Origin: Xenoacremonium recifei
Lineage: Eukaryota; Ascomycota; Sordariomycetes; Hypocreales; Nectriaceae
DNA length: 64,000 nt
Direction: 5' to 3'
Assembly: GCA_012184525.1 (NCBI GenBank)
Contig: WOFQ01000010.1
Coordinates: forward strand, 372,001 to 436,000
The notes beneath the pieces were generated by a model. It saw only the letters and a program-made list of their open reading frames with translations. It ran no database searches and had not been told where the DNA came from. The position numbers and the translations under genes are program-made. Every line of letters begins with the position of its first letter. The stretch's first letter is position 1. Of this stretch, positions 31,816-40,997 are shown one piece after another.

Positions 31816-32878
31816 TCTCCGCCGACGACGCCCTCGAACCCACGCTGCAGTCGCTCCTCGACCAGCGCAGCCTCCGCTGGATCTTCGTCGGCGGCAAGGG
31901 CGGTGTCGGAAAGACAACCACGTCGTGTTCGCTGGCTATCCAACTCGCCCGCGTGCGCCGCTCTGTGCTGCTCATCAGCACGGATCCGGCGCATAACCTC
32001 AGCGATGCCTTCTCGCAGAAGTTCGGCAAGGAGGCCCGGCTGGTCAACGGCTTTGATAATCTGAGCGCCATGGAGATCGATCCCAATGGCAGCATGCAGG
32101 ATCTGATGTCTGGCCAGGGTGAGGGCGCTGAGGATTTGAATGCCATGGGCGGGGGTTTGGGAGGCATGATGCAGGACCTTGCATTTGCGGTATGTGATCC
32201 CTTTGATGTGTTTCTGCACAGAAACTAAGACAGCGACTGCAGATTCCCGGTATTGATGAGGCCATGTCCTTCGCCGAAGTCCTCAAGCAGGTCAAGTCTC
32301 TCTCCTACGAAACCATCATCTTCGACACCGCCCCCACCGGCCACACTCTCCGTTTCCTCCAATTCCCTTCAGTCCTCGAAAAGGCCCTCGCCAAGGTCTC
32401 GCAACTCTCGTCGCAATACGGCCCGCTCCTGAACGGCTTCCTCGGCTCCAACGGCACCTTGCCTAACGGCCAAAGTCTGAACGAGATGACGGAGAAGCTG
32501 GAGTCGCTGCGCGAGACCATCTCCGAGGTCAACACGCAATTCCAGGACGCCGAGCTGACGACCTTTGTGTGTGTGTGCATTGCTGAGTTCCTGAGCTTGT
32601 ACGAGACGGAACGTATGATCCAGGAACTCGCCGGCTTTGGCATCGATACCCATTCCATTGTTGTCAACCAACTGCTGTTCCCCAAAAAGGCCAGCGAATG
32701 CGAGCAGTGCAACGCTCGACGGAAGATGCAGCGCAAGTACCTCGACCAGTATGAGGAGCTGTACGCCGAGGACTTCAACGTGGTGAAGATGCCCCTGCTG
32801 GTGGAAGAGGTCCGAGGGAAGGAGAAGCTGGAAAAGTTCAGTGAAATGCTGATCACGCCCTATGTTCCCCCCGAATAG
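31800..32878 (+). CDS. GET3: Get3/ArsA-type ATPase for tail-anchored protein insertion
   Basis: Two exons, 31800-32189 and 32243-32878, joined over a 53-nt intron (donor GTATGT, acceptor CAG), encode 341 aa. The deviant P-loop GGKGGVGKTTTSC lies near residues 30-42, switch I LISTDPAHNLSDAF follows, then FDTAPTGHTLRFLQFP (switch II) and a Met-rich client-binding helix region. The zinc-binding CxxC is in SECEQCNARR. Get3 is a cytosolic dimer that takes tail-anchored proteins from Sgt2/Get4-Get5 and delivers them to the Get1/Get2 receptor at the ER. The presence of the CxxC zinc pair separates it from bacterial ArsA arsenite pumps. It is divergent from HIU hydrolase and convergent with MPE1. A uORF overlapping its start is noted separately. 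Confidence 0.96.
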
Positions 32879-33412
32879 GAGGCAAGGCTTGTAAATGGTA
32901 GATTCATGCAAGAAGGCGGTCTAAGGAAACACGGTGTTAAGGAGCGGTAGCTGGTATCATTGATTTCATGCGATAGAACGTGAGATGAGAAAGAACCCAG
33001 CTAGTTATACATACGTCACGGTCACAAGAGGAATTGCAATACCCATTAAAAGTTTCAATATTTGTGTTTTATTATCTGTGCGAGATTCTGACCGGCCTGG
33101 AGAGCTGTGGGTTTAACACCTTACCCAAGTTGCAAAGCTCTCCATGCCTGGAGCAGTCCTATAGCCTGCAGCCTCAAACGGCATGCCACTCGCTATACTA
33201 TAAAAAAGGTAGAACTAGAAAAGAATTGTGGTTCCCAAAACGCCGGCCCCCCGTCCCAAAAGGGAGTATGAAAAGTTGTAAGATGGATATCTGGTGACGC
33301 CCGTGAATGCGTTTATAATACAGCTCAGCAATGGTAATGTCCGAGCAATGGAAAGCAAGCCGTGTTGCAAAGTCGTCGTATGTATAAGAGCCTGTTCTTG
33401 TCGTGTCTGGCT
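32879..33412. other. Intergenic between convergent GET3 and MPE1
   Basis: This contains 3' flanks only. No gene was recognised. Confidence 0.5.
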
Positions 33413-35476
33413 TTACAGCTCCCGGTAGTCGCTGGGTCGGACTCTTCGCTGTCGGTTCTGGTGTCGGTGAGGGTTCACGGGTTTTCGAAAATACGCGTCT
33501 TCCTCATTGCCCGGCTGAGAGAAGTTGTGGCGGTTTTGAAAGCCGTTCATTGGGCCCGTCGGAGCACCAGGGACTCCGTTGGGACCATTATTCATGCCCG
33601 CTCCAGGCATGCCTCCATTCGCTCCTCCACCCATACCTGGGTTCATGCCGCCATTCATGCCGCCGTTCATGCCTCCCATGTTCATTCCCATATTCATATC
33701 GTTCATCCCGGGCATTCCACCCATGCCGTTCATTGGATTCATGCCCCCCATTCCGCTCATGTCCCAGCCATTCATCCCGAAGGGCGGCATTCCCATCATC
33801 CCGGGCATGCCCATCATCGGCATACCCATACCCATCCCCATCATGTTCGGCATCATGGGCATGTTGGGCATGTTGTTTGCGAACATCATTGAGCCCATGT
33901 CCATGTTGGGCATTCCCATAGGGTTCATGCCGTTCGACATCATGCGTTGCTGCTGGTTTTGCATGGCTCGGGGGCCCTTGGGGATTTTGGGGTTTTCCAT
34001 CATCTCGTCGGCAGGGCGCTTGCGAGCGTTGTCGCCAGTTGGACTTGTAGCGCTACTTGACTTCGGAGCATTTTGAGACGCTATGAGGGCCTTGGGACCT
34101 GACGGTGGAGAAACTGTTGTGGCAGGTTTGGTGGTTGGTGATTTAGACTTCTCCTTTGTTGCAGAAGAACCTTGAGAGTCTGCTGTCTCTTGATCCTCAC
34201 TGGTCTTTTCCTTCGCCTCCTCAACCTGCTCCTGTGGCTCTTCAACCTTGTTGTCCTCCTTCTTTTCGGGCTCCTCAGCCTTAGGAGATGGTGACTTGGG
34301 CGCCTCCTTTTCCTTTAGGTAGTCCTGAATCTTCTTCGCCGCCTCCTCATCGGCCACCAGGTCATCAATCAGTACACCCTCCGTCTGGCATGCAGGACAA
34401 ACAAAGTCGCTTTCAATGAGCGCATTGGTGATGCAGTCATTGCAGAATGTCTTCTGGCAGCATGGCGTCTTCATTGGTTCTATGAATAGTTTCTTGTCCA
34501 ACGAGCACTCCAAACCTCGCTCTTGGATTTCTTTGTCTTCTGTTGAGGCATCCTTATCTGTTGATGAAGTCTTCGCCTTGGCCTGGAACTGTTCCCAAGA
34601 AGCCTTGTCCGGTTCAGCGATAACGAAGTCTCCCTCAGCGTTCACCATGATACCGGAAGGTCGCTTGGTCTCATCACCATCTGTCTGGGCCAGAACCACG
34701 GATTTGTCAACCTTTTGCAAGAAAGAGCGAGGAATACCAGTAGTCCTCTTCACGCGTGGGCGATTATCAAACTCCGGGTCATCATTGGTGGGACACAGTT
34801 GGATCCAATGGCCCTTGTTGCCACATCGATAACAGATGTATCCATTCGGAGGATCGTGATCCGGAACATTGGCAGGCCTCTTTGCGCCGGCCTTGAAGAC
34901 GGGTGTTTGACTATGAAAATGTTAGCGATGGGTTCGTTTCTGGGTTGAGGGGGGGTTTACTCACTGAGACAACTCTTCTTGTTGAGCTGACCACTGCTCG
35001 GTTTGGGCGGCAAACATGGCGGCCATCCTCTCTTCTTCAGTCATGGCGTTGTTCATCTGGTTGATGGCGTTTGTGCCCGACTTCACAGCTGAAGCCTTCG
35101 CGGCTTGTTCTTTTCGACCAGCGTTCTTGGCCGTGACCGGCATCTTGCCAGATACATAGCGAGCGGCCCGCCCAGCACCGGGCTTCAGCGCTGGCTGCCG
35201 GCGGGCAATGACTGTCGTAGATCGTGGGATGATGGTCGTGTCATCATCATATTCTATACCAACGTTAGTCCAAGTCCTCGACAATCCGTGCGCAGCCATA
35301 TTACCTTCACTGTTATCGTCCGAGTAAATGAAGAGGTCGAAATCGGTACCATCACCGAGGCCGCTTTTGTTGATGATTTCACGCTTGAGTTCGAAGACCG
35401 AGATACCAGTCCCGTCGAACTCGACCCGGGTGGGCTCCCTTTGGGATTTGAATTTGAAAAAGACTGATGAAGTCAT
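33413..35476 (-). CDS. MPE1: Mpe1-type cleavage and polyadenylation factor subunit (RBBP6 family)
   Basis: Three exons on the minus strand, 35305-35476, 34965-35253 and 33413-34910, with introns of 51 and 54 nt, give 652 aa. Domains in order: N-terminal DWNN ubiquitin-like domain (SSVFFKFKSQREPTRVEFDG, to about residue 78), a linker with TTIIPRSTTVIARR, a CCHC zinc knuckle CYRCGNKGHWIQLC near 176-189, and a RING/U-box-like cysteine cluster at about 289-328 (CSLDKKLF, CCQKTFCNDC, CPAC). A charged Lys/Glu/Pro-rich stretch follows, then a Met/Gly/Asn/Pro-rich low-complexity region about 480-595 and a basic C-terminus. Mpe1 is a nuclear subunit of CPF that contacts the polyadenylation signal and Ysh1 during mRNA 3'-end formation. 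The first intron is 51 nt and stop-free, so retention would insert 17 residues. It is divergent from DUG1. Confidence 0.94.
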
Positions 35477-36277
35477 GATCGCTGTTGTTTCTGCTGCTGG
35501 TTTTGCTGTTGTTCTTGAACTCCTTCCTACGAGGGACGAGGACAGCACAACGAAACAATACAAGGGTGCCGGAGACTATATTCGTAGATGTGTGGCGATG
35601 GCGCTCGCGAAGTTCGGCCGTACAAAGCACTGAGTAAGTAATAAAGGGGTGTGAAGAGGGGAATGTTTTTCTTTGTGTCTGTGATTTTGCTCTTGCATTC
35701 GTCTGTGCGCCTCTTCAACTCTCAAGATAGACGGAAATAATCAATTTTGATTGTACTTGGAGGAACAATAGCGGCAATAGGGTCAACGGGCTCAAGTGAG
35801 TACAGTTGGCCAAGGCCTGAAAGGAAAAGAAACCCTGAAATCCTCCTCACTTCCTAGTCACCTCGTTCATCAACCACTGAACCACCAAATTGTCACCTGC
35901 GTGTTAGTAGTGTCTGCCGTGCGCTACACCCTCTCAAGCACAGCCCAGCGACACAAAGAAGCCCTTGTCGCGCAAGCAGTCAGCGACTGCTGCACTGTTC
36001 GGTCGGGGAAATCGCTCGTTCAACAAGCAAGGCGATCGGGATACCGGGAAAAGCAACGTGGGCGACGAAGAAAAAATTGGCGTCGAGAAAACGACAAAAA
36101 TCGGCTGTGTTGTGTCGACGGTCGCGGGATGGCGGCGTCCAGCGATGGTGGTGGCGAAGGTTGGAAAGGTGATGAGGGAGAGTCGAGAAGGACGAAGTCA
36201 CTCGGGGTAGAAAAGCTCTTGGGAGGTAGCGCTCGACCTTACTAATGCGGCCCTGCGCAAGGCACCTGCTGGAAGGG

Positions 36278-36287
36278 CACGTGATCA
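36278..36287. promoter_or_regulatory. CACGTG E-box, distal of a pair
   Basis: GCACGTGATC, about 290 bp before the first DUG1 ATG and 800 bp before MPE1. It is similar to the SPT16-proximal box at 20221. Binding by a Cbf1-type bHLH factor is an inference. Confidence 0.4.
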
Positions 36288-36326
36288 AGCCTCAGGCATC
36301 CACGATGACTCGCGTGGTCCCCTTTA

Positions 36327-36334
36327 TCACGTGG
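36327..36334. promoter_or_regulatory. CACGTG E-box, proximal of a pair
   Basis: TCACGTGG, about 50 bp from the previous E-box and 240 bp upstream of the first DUG1 ATG. The pairing is seen directly; regulation is inferred. Confidence 0.4.
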
Positions 36335-36575
36335 ATTTCTGGGCAGCTCTGTCCAGTTGGAGCACACGACCGGAGATAGAAAGCCAACCTCTCAGAATCT
36401 CTCTTGACCGATTCCATGCCCGCAGTCACCTCAGGAAGCACCTGACTAATCACCTCTCGGTTTGGCGTTATTGGCTGCCGTTGATAACCGCCTCCTTCGT
36501 CAGATAGCCCCGCCACAGGTAAGTCTCACAGCATTGTCGAATGAACCCGCCGCCTGATAGAGAAGGTAAGGCGTA

Positions 36576-36737
36576 ATGCCCCGCACCTTGTTCCTCTGTA
36601 GGGCAGCTGTTTGTTGTCCTCGTACAATTCCAAAAAGACCTTTTATACACAGCGCCGTCCGATTTCGAAGCCCTCGAGCTCCCTTTCTCCCTCGTCCGTA
36701 CCTTACAGACTCGATCCGCGCACACCAAGCAAGAAAG
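36576..36737 (+). other. Possible in-frame N-terminal extension of DUG1
   Basis: The ATG at 36576 opens 54 codons that run without a stop into the DUG1 frame at 36738. The encoded stretch is Arg-rich (about ten Arg, one Asp, no Glu) and contains PFIHSAVRFRS, resembling a cleavable mitochondrial presequence. Whether it is translated depends on the transcription start. Confidence 0.45.
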
Positions 36738-38225
36738 ATGGCTCCCAACCTTGACGGCTTCTTCAAGCAGGTCGACGCCTCCGCAGATGACTTCATCGAG
36801 CGCCTGCGAAAGGCCGTTGCGATTCCTTCCATCTCTGCCGACGAGGCCCGACGCCCCGATGTTGTTCGTATGGGAGAATTTCTCGGCGAGGAGTTGACGA
36901 AACTTGGAGCTTCAGTTGAGCTTCGGCCGCTAGGCCCTCAGCCTGGAAAGGAACACCTCCAGCTCCCTCCCGTCGTCCTCGCCCGCTACGGCAGCGATAA
37001 GAGCAAGCGCACCATTCTTGTGTACGGTCATTACGATGTTCAGCCCGCCGAGATGAGCGATGGTTGGGCGACGGAGCCCTTCGACCTCACCGTGGACGAA
37101 AAGGGTCGCATGTTCGGTCGTGGCTCGACCGATGATAAGGGTCCTGTGCTGGGATGGTTGAACGCCATTGAGGCCCACCAGAAGGCCGGTGTTGATTTCC
37201 CTGTCAACCTCCTCATGTGCTTCGAAGGTATGGAGGAGTATGGCTCAGAGGGTCTTGACGATTTGATCAAGGAGGAGGCCAAGAAATACTTTGCCGATGC
37301 CGAGGCTGTCTGTATCTCAGACAACTACTGGTTGGGCACCGAAAAGCCCTGTTTGACCTATGGTCTCCGAGGTTGCAACTACTACTCTGTGGAAATTTCT
37401 GGCCCTGGCGCCGATCTTCACAGTGGTGTTTTCGGCGGCACTGCTCAGGAGCCTATGACCGACCTTGTTCGTGTCCTTGGATCATTGGTTGATACCGATG
37501 GCAAGATTCAGATCCCTGGTATCATGGAGCAAGTCGCTCCGGTGACCAAAGAGGAAGAGGGTCTTTACGATGGCATCTCCTTCACTATGGAGACTTTGCA
37601 CGAGTCGTTGGGTAGCAAGACGACCATCTTTGAGGACAAGAAGCCCACGCTCATGGCCCGCTGGCGCTACCCCTCTCTGTCTATTCATGGTGTCGAGGGC
37701 GCCTTCTCAGCCCCGGGTGCGAAGACGGTCATCCCCGCCAAGGTCATCGGAAAGTTTTCCATTCGAACAGTTCCCGATATGGACATTGACACGACCAACG
37801 AGTGCGTTTACAAGTATGTCAAGGAGCAGTTTGCCAAGTTGAAGAGCAAGAACACCATGAACGTCTTTGCTCAGCATACCGGCAAGTGGTGGGTGGCTTC
37901 TCCGAAGCACTGGAACTTTTCCGCAGCGGCAAAGGCTGTTGAGCGTGTTTGGGGTGTTGAGCCAGACTTCACTCGAGAAGGCGGAAGGTAAGCAGGCATA
38001 GAATGCGTTGATCCCTTATCATAATGGCTAACATATTTCGACAGTATCCCCGTCACTCTGACCTTCGAGGAGGCCACTGGCAAGAACGTTCTGTTGCTGC
38101 CGATGGGAAGCTCTACTGATGGTGCTCACTCGATCAACGAGAAGCTTGACAAGCGTAACTATATTGAAGGCATCAAGCTTCTGGGAGCGTACCTACACTA
38201 TGTTGCGGAGGAGCCCAAAGCCTAG
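36738..38225 (+). CDS. DUG1: Cys-Gly metallodipeptidase Dug1 (M20 family)
   Basis: Two exons, 36738-37987 and 38045-38225, joined over a 57-nt intron (donor GTAAGC, branch GCTAAC, acceptor CAG), give 476 aa from MAPNLDGFF, close to yeast Dug1. An upstream in-frame ATG at 36576 would add 54 residues. M20 metal ligands are visible: VYGHYDVQP (His and following Asp), GRGSTDDKGP (bridging Asp), FEGMEEYGSEG (catalytic Glu and ligand Glu), CISDNYWLG (Asp) and the C-terminal HSINEKL (His). The lid/dimerisation domain carries the GADLHSGVFGG block. Dug1 cleaves Cys-Gly, from glutathione or other peptides, releasing cysteine and glycine; in yeast it works alone or with the Dug2-Dug3 glutathione-degrading complex. 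The start at 36738 is favoured by conservation, and the longer form is a testable alternative. Confidence 0.94.
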
Positions 38226-38927
38226 TTATCGTATTTGAGATGAACCAAAGTTGTATACTTACACAGGAATCTCGGGATAATGAACGATTTAATGCCACTC
38301 AATCAGACCATTAGTAGTGCCACAGATTCTCTAACACTATATCTACCTGCATTTGCAAGACCACAATCATAATGGGTCTTTTAGTGATATGATGATGGCT
38401 CACCGCGGTTTCGCATCGACCCCTCCAAAATCCCACCTTGAACACTTGGACCCCTGCCATTTACCCCTCCACCGCCCCGCTCTGCTCTTATTCGCTTATC
38501 GATTGCGATAAAAGTCCGGTGATCGCTCGGCTGAGTCGTTCAAGTGACCATCGTGCCTTCATCGTCGGGCGAGGATCCCTTCCTCCAAATGTAATCCTCC
38601 CTCGTAGTACCACGCTACTTCTTTTCTTTTTTTTTGCCGTCTTGCATGCGCATCTTGTTTTGTTTTACTCCTAGAGGTTTCTCATTGACTTTTCCTGCGC
38701 CTGCTGTTTGGACGGCAACTTTCGATACCTTTTGGCGGGGTTCGGCATCTCAGGTGAGGTCACTCGACCTTTATTATCTCGCCCTCCGGTCCACCCGCGC
38801 GACTAAAGGGAAATCTGAATCGACATCCCTTGATAAAGTCCTTTTCCGCACGTCGATGAAGTCGTTTCTGGGCTCTTGCAACCTTCAGAATCGTATCAAA
38901 TCTCGCTTCGCATCTTGAGCCGCCAGG
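38226..38927. other. Intergenic: 5' flank of the Yippee-like gene
   Basis: A 0.7-kb spacer with a T-rich run near 38620-38640 and, just before the gene, a 20-codon uORF at 38856-38918. No other gene is supported. Confidence 0.5.
38856..38918 (+). promoter_or_regulatory. uORF of the Yippee-like gene (20 codons)
   Basis: The ATG at 38856 opens 20 codons ending in TGA at 38916-38918, only 9 nt before the main ATG at 38928. Such a short gap normally leaves little chance for reinitiation, so it could damp translation if present in the mRNA. Confidence 0.5.
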
Positions 38928-39662
38928 ATGGTTCGAGAGAGCGGTATCTCGGCTACGAAACCCGTCTTTCCCACATATCTTCTTCCCAGCTTCAAGCTGC
39001 CCTTTAGACGTCGCCACTCAGCCTCGTCGTCTTCATCCGACGGCGACTCTCCTGCTTCGTCTGCAGCGACCACGCCTGCGAACTCCCCTCCCAAAGATGG
39101 CCATCTGAGCTCCTCTCCGACCCAACCTAGGTCTTCGCGGCTATCGCGCATCGGTCCCGATACCATACGTTGTTCGACTTGCTCGGCCGATATCGCATTT
39201 TCGTCGCAAATCGTCTCGAAGGGTTTCACCGGTCGATATGGTCGCGCCTTTCTGATCTCGCCACTCCCGCCACCGGCAGAACAGACGTTGCTGAACATCC
39301 GTCTTGGGAGAAACGAAGATAGGCAACTGGTAACAGGGTGGCATACCGTGGCAGACATCTCTTGTGAGAACTGCGCGAGCAAGTTGGGATGGAAATACGT
39401 GGATGCAAGGGAGTTGTCGCAGAAGTACAAGGTCGGAAAGTTCATATTGGAAACCGAGAGAGTGGTAACCCACAGGCACTGGGAAGACGTGCAAGCAGAA
39501 GGGGAACCTCTACAGGGCACGGGTGCGAGACCAAGCGAAGATGAAGTGACATTTGATTCCGAGGATGAAGAGGAATGCGACGACATCTTCGCAGGAGTGT
39601 GGGATTCGGAAACGGTGGCTAAGAGGAGGAGTAAGTTGGCGGCCCAACGCAAGGCTTCGTGA
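38928..39662 (+). CDS. Yippee-domain zinc-binding protein
   Basis: Single exon of 244 aa. Residues 1-75 are Ser/Pro-rich and likely disordered. The Yippee/Mis18-type zinc domain spans about 80-180. It has a first pair CSTC in RCSTCSADIAFSSQIVSKGF, then GRYGRAFLI, and a second pair CENC in WHTVADISCENCASKLGWKYV, followed by QKYKVGKFILETERV. The C-terminus is acidic (SEDEEECDD) and ends in a short basic stretch. Yippee proteins bind one zinc through the two CxxC pairs; their molecular role is poorly known, with links to centrosome/spindle function and degradation complexes (Gid-type) in other eukaryotes. The domain is certain; the function here is not. A uORF lies directly upstream. Confidence 0.93.
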   Translation: MVRESGISATKPVFPTYLLPSFKLPFRRRHSASSSSSDGDSPASSAATTPANSPPKDGHLSSSPTQPRSSRLSRIGPDTIRCSTCSADIAFSSQIVSKGFTGRYGRAFLISPLPPPAEQTLLNIRLGRNEDRQLVTGWHTVADISCENCASKLGWKYVDARELSQKYKVGKFILETERVVTHRHWEDVQAEGEPLQGTGARPSEDEVTFDSEDEEECDDIFAGVWDSETVAKRRSKLAAQRKAS

Positions 39663-40997
39663 GGAACGGCCAGTGAGGCACAGACTGCTCGTACGGTAAA
39701 CATATCGATTTGGCATGATACCATGGGACTACGAGATTGGATTATTGGCGATGGAAACAAAGGGCGTATACGCACGACGAGTGTCGAATGATGGGATACA
39801 AGGTAATGTTTTGGAGTTTCGGGCTTTTTCTTCAAGTGCTGCCGATATTTGGCTGGGACAACATGGAGCAGATACCCTCAGAGAGCACTTGACATGCCAT
39901 GGCAATGCATTTGCTTATCTACCTAACAAGGTAGCGCGTTTGCAATCACATATAGATTATACTGGAAATTGAATCTCATATTAGAACATCTTGGATACTT
40001 GATTTAATCATGATAGTCAGTAGCCGGTACTAATGAGCGGTGTGGGCCGTTCCCCTTTAGGAGAGGTTTGACATGACAAATTCCGGGATAATGAAAGTAT
40101 GTCAAGTGATGCTCAAGAACGGTACGATAGAGTCCAATCCCACCTGCACCTCTGAAGAACGGGTTAGGGCCATGACGGAGACTGCCGGGCGCGGGATGTC
40201 AAAGGAATGGATGCCTCCATCCACATGGCTGGCGGGGTTGCAGCGAGTTCAGGGGCCTCAGTGGACGCCGGAAGGGCGTTAGTGGGGGAGGCTTCTGCTA
40301 GCAATGTTCCCAGGCTCTGCTGGCCCTCAACTCTCCACTGCTGCCACCGGGGAGCTTTGCGGTGGAGTCCGCCTGCAGGTCTGATACGGCAGGGCATCGT
40401 CACTGCCTGAACGCACTGCACCTGCCCTGCCCTGCCCTGCCTGCCCTGCTGTGAGTCGTCCATGAAAGAGAACACCAACACCGCTGACTGGATTCTGGCC
40501 CTTGGGATTGGATTCCATTTCGCCCCCAGCCCACCTATCTATCCTAGACAAACCCTGACGGAGAACTCGCCGACCCCCACGTCCCTGCAATCGCATCCTC
40601 TCACCGCAGGCTTACAGCAGAGCAGAGCAGAGCAGCGAAGCTCGGTCAAGAGACCCCGCTGACGTCGGTCCTGAGCCCATCAGATCGCCCATTCCATCAT
40701 CCCCAGACCATCCCCCCTCCGTTGCCCTCCCGATAGCATTCGGTACATTTATTTTTCAGTCCTCGTGACGCTCGCAGGGTTGTGTCTGGACCCTGGTATT
40801 TGCTTCTTTCATCTATTAGGGCATTGCAATCGCTGGCCTTTTACCACTGCCTTTGACGACACTCGCCGCACAGCCTGCGTTTTGCATCAATCGACCGGTA
40901 GAGCACCTCCTACAACAATTTTATCTTCACCGCATCGACTGCAACCCCGCCCGCTCTTCGCCCGCTCTTCGCCAGCCAGCCTCAGTCGCCATCCGCC
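39663..40997. other. Intergenic: 5' region of neutral trehalase
   Basis: A 1.3-kb spacer with a CCTGC-type array at 40421-40449, a short agcag repeat near 40615-40632 and C/T-rich leader sequence. No gene is supported. Confidence 0.5.
40421..40449. repeat. Pentanucleotide array of CCTGC units
   Basis: Four CCTGC units in tandem, a CTGC, then a further CCTGC, about 550 bp upstream of the trehalase ATG. The unit differs by one base from the CTGGC array upstream of SLN1. Confidence 0.8.

Larger units (their letters stand above)
35477..36575. promoter_or_regulatory. Divergent promoter region between MPE1 and DUG1
   Basis: This 1.1-kb spacer contains two CACGTG-core elements, GCACGTGATC at 36278-36287 and TCACGTGG at 36327-36334. 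An open frame of 149 codons at 35796-36245 has no recognisable domain and is biased to Arg/Ser/Gly, so it is not called. Confidence 0.5.
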
